Shown here: positions 35,578 to 44,920 of the stretch, in pieces
Position numbering within the stretch: position 1 is the stretch's first letter
Layout of the letters: each line of letters begins with the position of its first letter
DNA from: Craterilacuibacter sinensis
GTDB lineage: Bacteria > Pseudomonadota > Gammaproteobacteria > Burkholderiales > Chromobacteriaceae
NCBI RefSeq assembly: GCF_009831765.1
Contig: NZ_WSSB01000006.1
Span: forward strand, 145,413 to 209,412
DNA length: 64,000 nucleotides
Reading direction: 5' to 3'
Position numbers and translations under genes: made by a program
The notes under the pieces: model-generated
Told to the model about the DNA's origin: nothing
What the model saw: the letters and a program-made list of their open reading frames with translations, nothing else
The model's database searches: none

Positions 35578-36693
35578 ATGCTTATTTCCCCCATTCAGGA
35601 CATTATCGCCGACATCAAGGCCGGCAAAATGGTGGTATTGGCCGATGCCGAAGATCGCGAGAACGAGGGCGATCTGGTGATGGCGGCCGAGCACGTCACA
35701 CCGGAAGCCATCAATTTCATGGCCAAGTTCGGCCGTGGCCTGATCTGCCTGACTCTGAGCGAAGCACGCTGCCAGCAACTCGAACTGCCGCTGATGGTCA
35801 GCAAAAATGGCGCACCTTTGGGTACCAATTTTACGGTGTCCATCGAAGCGGCGCGCGGCGTGACCACCGGCATCTCGGCCGCGGATCGTGCTCGCACGGT
35901 GCAGGCAGCCGTGGCGCGTGGCGCGGCGCCGTCCGATCTGGTGCAGCCCGGCCATATCTTCCCGCTTAAGGCCGTGAATGGGGGCGTGCTGGCGCGTGCC
36001 GGTCATACCGAAGCCGGTTGCGACCTGTCTGCACTGGCCGGCCTTGAGCCCGCCTCGGTGATCTGCGAGATCATGAACGACGACGGCACCATGGCGCGCA
36101 TGCCGGAACTGTTGGCTTTTGCCGCCGAGCATGGCCTTAAAGTGGGCACTATTGCCGATCTGATCAGCTACCGTAGCCGCACCGAGAGCCTGGTCGAGCG
36201 CGTGGGCGAGCGCGAGATCGTTACGCCGTTTGGCGAGTTTGCCATGCATGTGTTCCGCGACATCAGCAATGGCGACACCCATCTGGCGCTGGTCAAGGGC
36301 GACATTCGCAGTGATGAAGAAACGCTGGTGCGCGTGCACGAGCCTTTCTCGGTGATGGATATTCTCGATCCGCTGACCAGTCCGCACAGCTGGACGGTGC
36401 CGTTTGCGCTGGAAATGATGGAAGAAGAAGGGCGGGGCGTGATGATACTCTTGCACCGCAATGAAGACGGCAGTGAACTGCTGGCGCGTGCCTTGCCGGT
36501 AGCCGGTGAAAAAACGCCGCGTGCCAACTGGGACAGCAAGACCTTCGGCATCGGCGCGCAAATGCTCAAGGCGGTCGGCGTGGGCAAAATGTGCCTGCTG
36601 GCGTCCCCGGTTAATCTGCCATCAATGGTCGGTTTCGATCTGGAAGTGACCGGATTCCGTCAACCTAAACACCTGACCGTAGAAATCGGTTAA
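35578..36693 (+). CDS. ribB: DHBP synthase fused to a degenerate GTP cyclohydrolase II domain (RibBX type)
   Basis: A 371-residue protein. Residues 1-200 are 3,4-dihydroxy-2-butanone 4-phosphate synthase with the metal/substrate motif DRENEGDL and HTEAGCDL. The second half aligns in length with GTP cyclohydrolase II, but the zinc-binding cysteine segment of that enzyme is replaced: around residue 252 the sequence reads [10 protein letters not shown] where active enzymes have RVHSECLTGD followed by the RCDCG motif. It therefore matches the RibBX form in which only DHBP synthase is active. GTP cyclohydrolase II (ribA) must then be encoded elsewhere. Confidence 0.9.
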   Translation: MLISPIQDIIADIKAGKMVVLADAEDRENEGDLVMAAEHVTPEAINFMAKFGRGLICLTLSEARCQQLELPLMVSKNGAPLGTNFTVSIEAARGVTTGISAADRARTVQAAVARGAAPSDLVQPGHIFPLKAVNGGVLARAGHTEAGCDLSALAGLEPASVICEIMNDDGTMARMPELLAFAAEHGLKVGTIADLISYRSRTESLVERVGEREIVTPFGEFAMHVFRDISNGDTHLALVKGDIRSDEETLVRVHEPFSVMDILDPLTSPHSWTVPFALEMMEEEGRGVMILLHRNEDGSELLARALPVAGEKTPRANWDSKTFGIGAQMLKAVGVGKMCLLASPVNLPSMVGFDLEVTGFRQPKHLTVEIG

Positions 36694-36739
36694 AATCGCG
36701 CCCTTCCCGCGCAAAGCCCACCCATTACGGAGATCTGCC

Positions 36740-37207
36740 ATGCTGGACACCATCACTCGCATCGAACCTAATCTTGAGGGCAAGGGACTGAAGATAGGCG
36801 TCGTGATGAGCCGCTTTAATCCGGATGTCTGTCATGGCCTGCGCGACGCGTGCCTGTCCGAACTGGGCTTGCTGGGCGTTGCGCCTGGCGATGTGCTGTA
36901 TACCAGTGTGCCCGGCGCGCTGGAGATTCCGCTGGTACTGCAAACCATGGCAAAAAGCGGCCGCTTTGACGCGCTGATTGCGCTGGGTGCGGTGATACGC
37001 GGGGAAACCTACCATTTCGAACTCGTGTCCAACGAGTCCGGAGCCGCCGTGACACGTGTTGGCCTTGATGCCGGCGTGCCTGTTGCCAATGCCGTTCTTA
37101 CGACCGAAACCGACGAGCAGGCTGAAGTGCGCATGATAGAAAAAGGCCGCGATGCTGCTCGCGTGGCCGTGGAAATGGCCAATCTACAAAAAGCCTTGCG
37201 CGGCTGA
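36740..37207 (+). CDS. ribH: 6,7-dimethyl-8-ribityllumazine synthase
   Basis: Lumazine synthase condenses the pyrimidine intermediate with dihydroxybutanone phosphate, the step before ribE. The 155-residue protein shows the family elements [25 protein letters not shown] and [17 protein letters not shown] in order; the catalytic histidine is in YHFE. It lies 46 bp after ribBX and precedes nusB by 36 bp, the standard rib-nusB order. The GGAG site upstream is clear. Confidence 0.95.
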   Translation: MLDTITRIEPNLEGKGLKIGVVMSRFNPDVCHGLRDACLSELGLLGVAPGDVLYTSVPGALEIPLVLQTMAKSGRFDALIALGAVIRGETYHFELVSNESGAAVTRVGLDAGVPVANAVLTTETDEQAEVRMIEKGRDAARVAVEMANLQKALRG

Positions 37208-37243
37208 ATACCTGCCGTGCCCGTTCTTTACAAGGAATAACCG

Positions 37244-37693
37244 ATGAAAACCGCCCGCCGCCGCGCCCGCGAATTTGCCGTTCAGGGCATTTACGAGTGG
37301 CATCTGAATCAGGAAAGCCCGGCTTCCCTGATTGAAAAGCATTTGCGCGAGAATGATTACTTCGTCAAGGCTGACGAAGCGCTGTTCCGCACCTTGTTGT
37401 ACGGTGTGGTCAAAGACGCCAAGGAACTGGGTATTCTGGTCGACCGCTTTCACGAGCGCAGTGCCGAAGAAGTGAGCCCGGTCGAGCGCTCTGTGCTGCT
37501 GATGGCCGCGCTGGAGCTGACCCAGCATCCGGAAACGCCTTATCCTGTGATCATTAACGAAGCAATCGAAATCACCAAGACCTTTGGTGGTACCGATGGC
37601 CACAAGTTTGTCAATGGTGTACTGGACAATCTGGCCGCCGAAGTGCGCGCCGACGAGGTCGCCAGCCAGAAGTCGCGCCGCCGCGCCGACTAA
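37244..37693 (+). CDS. nusB: Transcription antitermination protein NusB
   Basis: A 149-residue all-alpha RNA-binding protein that joins NusE (S10) in rRNA antitermination complexes. The N-terminal KTARRRAREFAVQGIYEW and the C-terminal TPYPVIINEAIEITKTFGG and FVNGVLDNLA are the family signatures. It follows ribH in the same operon, as is common in proteobacteria, and an intrinsic terminator comes 21 bp after its stop. Confidence 0.95.
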   Translation: MKTARRRAREFAVQGIYEWHLNQESPASLIEKHLRENDYFVKADEALFRTLLYGVVKDAKELGILVDRFHERSAEEVSPVERSVLLMAALELTQHPETPYPVIINEAIEITKTFGGTDGHKFVNGVLDNLAAEVRADEVASQKSRRRAD

Positions 37694-37714
37694 GCAATCA
37701 GGCCTGCCTGACTG

Positions 37715-37738
37715 ACACCCGCTGCGGCGGGTGTTTTT
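37715..37738 (+). terminator. Intrinsic terminator after nusB
   Basis: ACACCCGC (37715-37722) pairs with GCGGGTGT (37727-37734) around TGCG, followed by TTTT. It closes the rib-nusB unit, only 27 bp before the thiL start, so some read-through into thiL is likely. Confidence 0.75.
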
Positions 37739-37764
37739 GCGTCTGCCAGTTGCCGAAGGGACAT

Positions 37765-38715
37765 ATGAACGAATTCGAATTGATACGCCGCCATTTTACC
37801 CGTGCAACACCTCAGGCTGTGCTGGGCGTGGGCGACGATGCCGCCATTATCCAGGTGGCGCCCGGTTGTGCTTTGCATGTTTCGGTCGATATGCTGGTGC
37901 AGGGGCGGCACTTCTTTGCCGATGTTGATCCGGTAAGTCTGGGGCACAAGGCACTGGCGGTGAATCTGTCCGATATGGCGGCCATGGGTGCCGCACCGCG
38001 CTGGGCATTGCTGGCGCTGGCCTTGCCGCAAGTCGATGAGGCGTGGGCGGCCGGCTTTGCCCGCGGTTTCTTTGATCTGGCGGCGCGTTTCGGTGTTGAG
38101 CTGGTCGGTGGAGACACCACCTGCGGCCCTTTGACCTTGTCGGTGACTATCATGGGCGAGGCGCCACAGGGTATGGCACTGCGCCGCTCGGGCGCGCAAC
38201 CGGGTGACGATATCTGGGTGAGTGGCCGGCTGGGTGAGGCCGCGCTGGCGCTGGCTTGCCGGCTGGGACGGGTAAAAGATGTACCTCAGGATGTCCTAGA
38301 TGAGTGCCTGCTGCGTCTGGAGCGGCCCGAACCGCGGGTAGGGCTGGGTCTGGCGCTACGCACGGTCGCGCATGCGGCGCTGGATGTCTCCGACGGCTTG
38401 ATGGGCGATCTGGAGCATATCCTCGCGGCCTCGGGGGTGGGGGGCGAAATCGAACTGGAAGCCCTGCCGACCCACCCTTGGCTTGCGGCGCGCCGTGGCG
38501 AGCATGCGGCGCTGATTGCCGCCGGTGGGGACGATTACGAATTGTGCTTTACTGCGCCAGCCAGCGCCCGTGAGGCGCTGGCTGGTATCGCCGCGCAGTG
38601 TGATGTAGCGCTTAGCCGTATCGGGCGCATTAAGGCAGGCAGCGGCACTTGCTTGCTGGACAAGGACGGGCGCGCGTTCCCGCTCGACAAAAAGGGGTAT
38701 GACCATTTTGCGTAA
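37765..38715 (+). CDS. thiL: Thiamine-monophosphate kinase
   Basis: Phosphorylates thiamine monophosphate to thiamine pyrophosphate. The 316-residue protein starts MNEFELIRRHF and shows GVGDDAAII, VSVDMLVQGRHF, and the SDMAAMG, VGGDTT and VSDGLMGD aspartate-rich motifs of the PurM-like ATP-binding fold in order. ATG 37765 with a GAAGGG ribosome site is preferred over a TTG five codons earlier. The end overlaps pgpA by 17 bases. No TPP riboswitch is apparent upstream. Confidence 0.94.
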   Translation: MNEFELIRRHFTRATPQAVLGVGDDAAIIQVAPGCALHVSVDMLVQGRHFFADVDPVSLGHKALAVNLSDMAAMGAAPRWALLALALPQVDEAWAAGFARGFFDLAARFGVELVGGDTTCGPLTLSVTIMGEAPQGMALRRSGAQPGDDIWVSGRLGEAALALACRLGRVKDVPQDVLDECLLRLERPEPRVGLGLALRTVAHAALDVSDGLMGDLEHILAASGVGGEIELEALPTHPWLAARRGEHAALIAAGGDDYELCFTAPASAREALAGIAAQCDVALSRIGRIKAGSGTCLLDKDGRAFPLDKKGYDHFA

Positions 38716-39193
38716 ACCTGACTGGGCTTTTGTTTGCTCGCATCCGGCACATTTTCTGGCTTTCGGCTTTGGTTCCGGCCTTGCCGCCAAGGCACCGGGC
38801 ACCTGGGGGACGCTGGTTGCCTTGCCGCTATATGCACTGCTGCTCGCGCTGGGCCTGGGTAGCATGCAGATCGCCTGGCTGTGCCTGCCCCTGTTCCTCG
38901 TCGGCATCCCGATTTGCGGCCTGACCGGGCGCGCTTTGGGGGTGAGCGACTATGGCGGCATTGTGTGGGACGAAATCGTTGCCATGCTGCTGGTACTGGC
39001 CTTTGCACCGGCGACGCCGGCTGGCTGGTTGCTGGCCTTCGTGCTGTTTCGCCTGTTCGATATTGTCAAACCCTGGCCGATACGCTGGTTTGACCGGCGC
39101 ATTCATGGCGGCTTCGGCGTGATGGCCGATGATTTGATCGCCGCCTTGTTTGCCATGCTGGTGCAGGCGATGGCATGGCAGTTCTTGCTGTAA
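38699..39193 (+). CDS. pgpA: Phosphatidylglycerophosphatase A
   Basis: Inner-membrane phosphatase that makes phosphatidylglycerol from phosphatidylglycerophosphate. The 164-residue protein contains FGFGSGLAAKAPGTWGTL, YGGIVWDEIVAML and FDIVKPWPIRWFDR with the family-conserved aspartates and basic residues, and about four transmembrane segments. Its start overlaps the thiL end by 17 bases, an arrangement known in many proteobacteria, which supports co-expression. Confidence 0.94.
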   Translation: MTILRKPDWAFVCSHPAHFLAFGFGSGLAAKAPGTWGTLVALPLYALLLALGLGSMQIAWLCLPLFLVGIPICGLTGRALGVSDYGGIVWDEIVAMLLVLAFAPATPAGWLLAFVLFRLFDIVKPWPIRWFDRRIHGGFGVMADDLIAALFAMLVQAMAWQFLL

Positions 39194-39277
39194 TTTGCGC
39201 TTTCGCGTAAGCCAGGCAGGGGCAGGGGGCAGTTTTAGCAGCTACAACATGAGAGTCTTTTATGGGAATCTTGTTTG

Positions 39278-40291
39278 ATGAAACTGCCTGCCAGCTTGCG
39301 TCCGATCCGGGCCGATATCGTGCGCGGCGTGCTGTTTATGCTGGGCATGGGTTTGCCGGTATGGGCCGGCATTGTGCTTGAACAACCGGTATTGGGGGCT
39401 TTCGCTTCGCTGGGGGCGATGCTTGCCTTGTCGCTGGACCCGCGGCGCAGTATGGCAACGCGTATTCCCAGTATTATGCTGGGCACGCTGCTAGTGGTTG
39501 CGGCGGCCGCGCTGGGCCTTGTGATTGCCGGCAACCGGCCGCTGGCTTTGGCCGGACTGTTTGTCATCAGCTGGCTGGCGGGCCTGCCCCGGCCTGATCA
39601 TGCTTATTTAAGTCTGCTGGGAAAATACGCCGCTTCAGCGCTGGTGCTGGCCGAGATGGGCTTCCCGGCGACTGTGCCCATCGGTGCGGCTTATGTGGCC
39701 GGTGCCATGCTGGGCTTGGCTTTGAGTCTGATGCAGGCGTACCTGGTCGCCAGCGTCGAGCCGGGTAGCAGTCCGTGGGATGAAATGAATGCCGTTATTT
39801 CCGGCGACAGCAACGGCCCGCTTTACGGTCTGACCCTGCCGCTGACCATCTTGCTGGCAACCTGGTCGGCGGTGAAGCTGGGGGTGGTTGAGGCCGGCTG
39901 GGTCGGCCTGACTGTGTTGTTTGTGATGCATGTGGATGACGCACAGGCGTGGCGACGGATCTGGCAGCGTGTGGCAGGCACCTTGCTTGGTGTGGTGCTG
40001 GCGGCGTTGCTGCTGACTTGGGTGGGGTCGCCGCTCGGGCTGGTTTTGCTGATAGCCTTGCTGGCGGCGGCTTATCCTATGGCGCTCAGGCGCAATTATC
40101 TGGCTTTCAGCCTGGTGGTGACGGCACTGGTGTTGCTGGTGATCGATGTGGTCAAACTTGAGTCGGGCGGGGATGCCGGTTTGCTGGGCTGGCGTTTTGT
40201 CGACACCTTGTTGGGGTGTGCCTGGGTGGCGCTGGCCCTGTTTTGCATGCGCGCCTTGCGCCGCTTTTGGCCTGCACGCAGGGGGTGTTAG
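39278..40291 (+). CDS. FUSC-like integral membrane protein
   Basis: A 337-residue polytopic membrane protein with about ten to eleven hydrophobic segments. The pattern of N-terminal TM bundle, GAMLALSLDPRRSMATRIPSIMLGTLL segment and a second similar bundle resembles the fusaric acid resistance (FUSC) / aromatic acid exporter superfamily, without the large cytoplasmic domain. No partner membrane fusion protein is nearby. The frame can start one codon earlier at TTG; ATG 39278 is preferred. Substrate and direction of transport are unknown. Confidence 0.7.
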   Translation: MKLPASLRPIRADIVRGVLFMLGMGLPVWAGIVLEQPVLGAFASLGAMLALSLDPRRSMATRIPSIMLGTLLVVAAAALGLVIAGNRPLALAGLFVISWLAGLPRPDHAYLSLLGKYAASALVLAEMGFPATVPIGAAYVAGAMLGLALSLMQAYLVASVEPGSSPWDEMNAVISGDSNGPLYGLTLPLTILLATWSAVKLGVVEAGWVGLTVLFVMHVDDAQAWRRIWQRVAGTLLGVVLAALLLTWVGSPLGLVLLIALLAAAYPMALRRNYLAFSLVVTALVLLVIDVVKLESGGDAGLLGWRFVDTLLGCAWVALALFCMRALRRFWPARRGC

Positions 40292-40372
40292 GTTTAAGGT
40301 TTTACGTTGCCATGGCGAGTGGCGGGCTTTGTGGTATCCTTGCGCCCCTCTTGTGACCCGTCACCGTTATTC

Positions 40373-40729
40373 ATGAAAGACCCTTGCGACCACTACACCT
40401 TTGATCTCATTGGTGGCGTGCAGAAAAAACCCGGCCGAAAACCGCTGGGTGCGAAAGCGATGACGGTTGCCGAGCGCAAGCGGCGTAGTCGCGAGCTCCG
40501 GCGCAAGCGTCTGCAAGAGCAGTCGGTCACGGTCGAGTTGTCGCGCGATGCGCAAAAGTCGCTGGAAAAGATGATCGAATGGTGGGGCGTGAGCAAGAAA
40601 GAGGCGATCAATCGTGCCTTGCAAATTGCCTGCGCCTCGCAAACCGGCCGCACCGGCATGCTGTTCGATTTCGATCCTGCCTTCCTGGCGCCGCCAGCAC
40701 CGGTCAAAAAGAAAAAAACCACGGCCTGA
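40373..40729 (+). CDS. Small basic protein, probable ribbon-helix-helix regulator
   Basis: A 118-residue protein starting at ATG 40373. It begins with a DHYTFDLI patch, then a basic KKPGRKPLGAK stretch and two Arg/Lys-rich turns (AERKRRSRELRRKRLQEQ), then a SVTVELSRDAQKSLEKMIEWWGVSKKEAINRALQIA segment that fits a ribbon-helix-helix fold. The overall layout recalls the LexA-regulated protein YbfE. Its C terminus is Pro/Lys-rich. It is 15 bp from the convergent end of the integrase gene. DNA binding is inferred; its target is unknown. Confidence 0.65.
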   Translation: MKDPCDHYTFDLIGGVQKKPGRKPLGAKAMTVAERKRRSRELRRKRLQEQSVTVELSRDAQKSLEKMIEWWGVSKKEAINRALQIACASQTGRTGMLFDFDPAFLAPPAPVKKKKTTA

Positions 40730-40744
40730 GTGCCTGTCGCCGCC

Positions 40745-41821
40745 TTATTCCTCCGTGGTGCTATTAAAAGCGTGCAGCTTGCTAGCCTCATGTCGCGCAT
40801 CATGCTCGCTATGCAGATAACGCCTCGTTGTCTGGATGCTGGCGTGACGCAAATTCTGGCTGACCATCAACAGGCTTACGCCGGCGTCGAGCTGGTGACT
40901 GGCCGAGGTGTGACGCAGCCAGTGGCAACTGGCTTTGCGCAGACTAAGCCGCGATTCTTCGTCGTGGCAGCAGGCCTCGGCACGGCGGAATACTTCCTTG
41001 CATATCAGGTAAATCGCCTTGTCGCCCAGTGGCTTGAGTGTGCTCAAGCGGCAAACGAGCGGCGTTGCTTCAGCCGGGTGGATCGATCCGCCCAAGCCAA
41101 GGCTTAAGCGGTAGCTCGCCAGTGCATCCATTAGTTCGCTATTGAGCGGCACTTCCGCCAGTACGCCACCCTTGCCGTGAATGCGCCACCAATGGCGGCT
41201 GCGGCGGCTGAAAATATCCCCCATCACGGCACCCGCCACTTCGCTGCGCCGCGCGCCGGTCAGATAAAGCAAGGTGATCAGCCAGCGCGTGCGCGCTGCA
41301 TGGGCGCGCTCTTTGGCTGTTGCTTCGGGTAGTTGCGCCAGTGCCTGATGCACGGCCTGCCATGCGCCGGCATCGAGAAAACGCTCGAAGGGCAAGCTGT
41401 CTTGCTTGGAGCGGCGTGACTTGACCAGGGCGAACGGGTTGCCTGACAGATAGCCTGCGTCTCCCAGGTAACGATACAGTGCTGCCAGTATGGTCAGGGC
41501 ATGGCGGATGCTGGATGGCGACAGCGGGCCGGCAAAAGGCTTCCACTCAGGGTGGCTGCGCGGGCGGCTGGGGCCGACCCAGTTGTTGCCCGGTTGTGCC
41601 AGAAAGCGCTGGTAGTCATGAACATCTTCACGCTTAAGGCTGGCCAGATTCTGTTGGCGGGTGCCGAGCCACAGCAAAAAACGCTCTGACTCCTTGCGAT
41701 AGCCTGACAGCGTATGTGGCCGGTCGGCGTGTTCGGACAGCCAGGCGAGTACGGCATGTTCGTCGCTTTGGGCGCGAATTAATAAAGCAGGAGCGGGGGC
41801 TTGGGCAAGAGGACTTAGCAT
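40745..41821 (-). CDS. Tyrosine recombinase (site-specific integrase)
   Basis: A 358-residue tyrosine recombinase. An N-terminal core-binding domain (about 20-120, SAM-like) is followed by the catalytic domain, in which all conserved catalytic positions are present: Arg191 (GARRSE), His300 and Arg303 (HWLRH), His326 (LRHAS) and nucleophile Tyr335. It stands alone: no excisionase, phage gene, gene cassette or att repeat was recognised in the flanking sequence. Similar solitary recombinases occur in Chromobacteriaceae-type genomes, possibly resolving chromosome structures rather than acting as phage integrases. The 115 bp upstream are AT-rich. Confidence 0.85.
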   Translation of the reverse strand: MLSPLAQAPAPALLIRAQSDEHAVLAWLSEHADRPHTLSGYRKESERFLLWLGTRQQNLASLKREDVHDYQRFLAQPGNNWVGPSRPRSHPEWKPFAGPLSPSSIRHALTILAALYRYLGDAGYLSGNPFALVKSRRSKQDSLPFERFLDAGAWQAVHQALAQLPEATAKERAHAARTRWLITLLYLTGARRSEVAGAVMGDIFSRRSRHWWRIHGKGGVLAEVPLNSELMDALASYRLSLGLGGSIHPAEATPLVCRLSTLKPLGDKAIYLICKEVFRRAEACCHDEESRLSLRKASCHWLRHTSASHQLDAGVSLLMVSQNLRHASIQTTRRYLHSEHDARHEASKLHAFNSTTEE

Positions 41822-41936
41822 GGGGTTGAAAGTATACCCGCGTATTGCATTGGCTACCTTGTTAGTGGGGTGCTAATGCAGTAAAGCTATTTCTCATATA
41901 AAATATATCAATCACATAATAGGTAGTGGTTTAATC

Positions 41937-43916
41937 ATGCTCCAGCATCTGGCTATCCGGCACAAGTTGTTACTGCTTTTGCTCCCGCCTGTATTTGCCG
42001 CACTGGCTTTGACCGGCTATTTGTTTGCCGATCGCTACCAGATGCTGCAAGAGTATGAGGTGGCGCATGAGTTGACTGTAATTTCGGGCGAGGCCAGCCA
42101 GCTAGTGCATGCTTTGCAGGTAGAGCGCGGTTTGACGAATGGCTTTTTGTCCGGATCCGGTGCCCCGTCCGCTGCGCTTTTGGAGGCGCGCGGCGCATCC
42201 GATCAGGCACTGACCCGTTTTGTGGGGGCTGCCGAAGCATTAAATGATACCGAACTGACGTCACAGTTAACGCCCCTCGTCGCCAGTTTGCAGGGTATTG
42301 CACCGGCGCGCGTCGCCATCAATGCCCGCAGTGTGGCGCCGCCGCAGGTTTTTGCGGCCTATAGCCAGCACATTGATCAATTGATCTCTCTGGTGTCCGG
42401 CGTGGTTGAGGGTAGCCGTGACAACGAATTAGTGCATTCCGGTATGGCTCTGTTGTCTTTGCTTAACGAAAAAGAGTCTGCCGGGCGCGAGCGCGGTTAT
42501 GTGAATGGCTTGCTCTCTGGCGGAAGCATGACCCTGGCCGAACAGGCTAAAGTCGTAGCTCTGGGGGCGAGCCAGCAAAGCTATGCTCATAGCCTCAAAC
42601 TGCTGGCAAACCCGGTGCAACGTACGCGCCTTGAGGCAGTCGAGAACTCGGCGGCCAGTCGCGAAGTGTCTGCATTGCGCCAGCGCATTCTGGCGGTGCC
42701 GCCCGGGGAAATCCTGGGCGTCGAGCCTGGTGTATGGTTTGCGGCCGCAACGGCCAAGATCGGCCTGCTCAAGGCGGAACAGGATCAGATCCTGTCGGGT
42801 CTGGACGCACATATTTTGCGGCAGCTGGCCCAGTCCCAGCGCATGCTGTGGATCAACGGTGTGGCCAGCATCGTGCTGACGGTCTTGCTATCACTTTTGG
42901 CCTGGCGCGTTTATCGCAGTATCCATAAGCCGCTGACGCAGCTGGAACAGCTGATGAGCTTGATGAGCCGTGATCTGGATCTGTCCCAGCGGGCAAATCT
43001 GCAAGGCAGTGATGGCATTGCGCGCATGGCACAGGCGTTCGATAGTCTGGTGGCCTCTTTTGAGCTGACCTTGCAAACCGTCAAGGGGAGTACGCATACC
43101 TTGCTGGATGCCGCGCAGGGCTTGTCGGACGTTTCCGGGCGTGCGGCGCATGCGGCCGATTTGCAAAGCGCTTCTTCGGCACAGATTGCCGCAGCGATTG
43201 AGCAAATGTCGGTCGGTATCACCTCGGTCAGTGAAAATACCGAGTTCAATTTGCAGGCAGTACGCGAAATGACCGCCTCTGTCGAAGACGGGCGCAATCG
43301 CATGGCACAAACGGCGCAGGCGATACGTGGCACCGCCAGCTCGCTGGAAGAGGGCGGGCGCATGGTGGATGAGTTGTCTGCCCGCTCGCAACAGATTACC
43401 GGCATTATCACGGCCATTCGCGATATTGCGGATCAGACCAATTTGCTGGCCTTGAATGCGGCCATTGAGGCTGCACGGGCCGGTGAGGCCGGACGGGGTT
43501 TTGCCGTAGTGGCCGACGAAGTCAGAAAACTGGCCGAGCGCACCGGGCTTGAAACAGTAAATATTGCGGATCTGGTCAGTGCGATCGGTCGCGGTACCGA
43601 GGCGGCTTCCTTGCAGCTGAAATCGGCGCAGCAAACCATGTGCGAAGGGCTGACGCTGATTGATGTCAGCGTGGAAGACTTGGCCGGGATACGCGAAAAG
43701 GCGGCAGCCTCGGCCGACAAGAGCGCGGAAACGGCACTGGCCATACGCGAGCAGTCCAGCGCCAGCACCGATGTGGCGGTCAATATCAGCCGCATTGCCG
43801 AGCTGGCCGAAGAAAACCTGACCCAGGTGGCCGAATCGGCGCAATTGGCAGCGCGCCTGAGCCAGGCCGCCGATGAGTTGGCAACTCAGGTGGATCGCTT
43901 CAAGGTCGCGCGCTAA
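41937..43916 (+). CDS. Methyl-accepting chemotaxis protein with NIT-type sensor domain
   Basis: A 659-residue chemoreceptor. A first transmembrane helix occupies residues 10-30 and a second about 300-325. The periplasmic part carries the paired helical motifs [12 protein letters not shown] (62-73) and [12 protein letters not shown] (184-195), the repeated ERG signature of the nitrate/nitrite-sensing NIT domain. HAMP follows to about 385, then the signalling domain with the hairpin [18 protein letters not shown] (about 500-520). No C-terminal receptor-adaptation pentapeptide is present (ends FKVAR). A TAAAG at 41882 is the only FliA-like -35 box, with no matching -10. Confidence 0.92.
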   Translation: MLQHLAIRHKLLLLLLPPVFAALALTGYLFADRYQMLQEYEVAHELTVISGEASQLVHALQVERGLTNGFLSGSGAPSAALLEARGASDQALTRFVGAAEALNDTELTSQLTPLVASLQGIAPARVAINARSVAPPQVFAAYSQHIDQLISLVSGVVEGSRDNELVHSGMALLSLLNEKESAGRERGYVNGLLSGGSMTLAEQAKVVALGASQQSYAHSLKLLANPVQRTRLEAVENSAASREVSALRQRILAVPPGEILGVEPGVWFAAATAKIGLLKAEQDQILSGLDAHILRQLAQSQRMLWINGVASIVLTVLLSLLAWRVYRSIHKPLTQLEQLMSLMSRDLDLSQRANLQGSDGIARMAQAFDSLVASFELTLQTVKGSTHTLLDAAQGLSDVSGRAAHAADLQSASSAQIAAAIEQMSVGITSVSENTEFNLQAVREMTASVEDGRNRMAQTAQAIRGTASSLEEGGRMVDELSARSQQITGIITAIRDIADQTNLLALNAAIEAARAGEAGRGFAVVADEVRKLAERTGLETVNIADLVSAIGRGTEAASLQLKSAQQTMCEGLTLIDVSVEDLAGIREKAAASADKSAETALAIREQSSASTDVAVNISRIAELAEENLTQVAESAQLAARLSQAADELATQVDRFKVAR

Positions 43917-43937
43917 GCGTAGTGGCTACCCGCCATC

Positions 43938-43985
43938 CGGCGTATTGTTCATGCCCGCCCGGGTGTGAAACAATACGCCGTTTTT
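43938..43985 (+). terminator. Terminator between the chemoreceptor and moeB
   Basis: CGGCGTATTGTT (43938-43949) pairs perfectly with AACAATACGCCG (43969-43980) and is followed by TTTTT. The inner loop holds a second CCCG...CGGG hairpin. It ends only nine bases before the moeB start. Confidence 0.8.
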
Positions 43986-43994
43986 ATTTGGCTT

Positions 43995-44756
43995 ATGAAA
44001 GCACCCCCGATGGATGATCAGGCCCTGCTGCGTTACAGCCGGCATTTGCTGCTAAAAGAAGTCGATATGGCCGGCCAGCAAGCGCTAATGGAATCCCGCG
44101 TATTGGTAGTGGGCTGTGGCGGATTGGGGGCGGCTGCGATTCCGTTTCTGGCGGCTTCGGGCGTGGGCCAGCTGTTGCTGGCTGACGATGATGTGATTGA
44201 AACGTCCAACTTGCAACGCCAGATCTTATACGGCGAGGCTGATCTGGGGCGGCTCAAGGCCGAGGCGGCCGCCGATGCCGTGCGCCGTATCAACTCGGGG
44301 GTGTCGGTAGAAGTTTTGCCGCAGCGACTGGATGGTGCGGCGCTGGCGCAGCGGATGGCACAGGTGAATGTGGTGCTGGATTGTTCGGACAATTATGCGA
44401 CGCGTCAGGCGGTGAATGCCGCCGCAGTTGCCAGCCGTACGCCCTTGGTGTCGGGTGCGGCGGTGCGTTTTGATGGCCAGTTGCTGGTAGTCGATCCGCG
44501 CGTCGAAAATAGTCCGTGTTATCACTGCCTGTTTGGCGGCACCAACGCCAGTGACGGTGCTTGTGCGACTTTCGGCGTTTTTTCGCCGCTGGTAGGGGTG
44601 ATTGGCGCGCAGCAGGCCGTAGAGGCGTTGAAATTGTTGATGGGGGTCGGGCATGCGCCGCTCGGGCGTCTGATTACTTATGACGCGCTAAATGCCGCCT
44701 GGCGCGAGATGCGCTTTAGCCGCGACCCGGATTGTGCCGTGTGTGGGGCTATTTAG
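43995..44756 (+). CDS. moeB: Molybdopterin-synthase adenylyltransferase (MoeB/ThiF family)
   Basis: A 253-residue E1-like enzyme that adenylates the C-terminal GG of MoaD (or ThiS). The nucleotide motif is GCGGLG at 40-45, and two zinc-binding CxxC pairs are visible: CYHC (mid-protein) and CAVC near the C terminus. DCSDNYATR carries the catalytic aspartate. ATG 43995 and ATG 44010 are both possible starts; the open GTG at 43965 lies within the upstream terminator hairpin and is unlikely. Adjacent moaC and moaD/E genes support MoeB over ThiF; ThiF activity is not excluded. Confidence 0.88.
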   Translation: MKAPPMDDQALLRYSRHLLLKEVDMAGQQALMESRVLVVGCGGLGAAAIPFLAASGVGQLLLADDDVIETSNLQRQILYGEADLGRLKAEAAADAVRRINSGVSVEVLPQRLDGAALAQRMAQVNVVLDCSDNYATRQAVNAAAVASRTPLVSGAAVRFDGQLLVVDPRVENSPCYHCLFGGTNASDGACATFGVFSPLVGVIGAQQAVEALKLLMGVGHAPLGRLITYDALNAAWREMRFSRDPDCAVCGAI

Positions 44757-44914
44757 CGCCATGGCACGTCGCTGTAGCGTCCGGTTTCGATAATCAGCGG
44801 GGTCATAAACAGGCGCCGGATCAGCGTGTTGTCGCCCGGTGCGACCAGCCGGATGCCGGTGATCGCGCCTAGGTTCATCATCAGGCCTGTGTCCGGCAAA
44901 AACAATGCCGGCAC
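44753..44914 (-). CDS. Short unidentified ORF or gene remnant downstream of moaC
   Basis: A 53-codon frame starting at GTG 44914, six bases after the moaC stop on the same strand, and ending at TAA 44753-44755, which overlaps the moeB stop codon. It reads VPALFLPDTGLMMNL..., ends SDVPWR, and its third codon positions are mostly G or C as in the neighbouring genes. No ribosome site is evident. I do not recognise the product; it may be the residue of a lost gene or a short co-translated peptide. It is too short for reliable automatic gene calling. Confidence 0.3.
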   Translation of the reverse strand: MPALFLPDTGLMMNLGAITGIRLVAPGDNTLIRRLFMTPLIIETGRYSDVPWR

Positions 44915-44920
44915 TATGGA

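Noticed and set aside
41822..41936. FliA (sigma28) promoter for the chemoreceptor
   Set aside because: A TAAAG box is present but the matching -10 (GCCGATAA-like) is not at the right distance.
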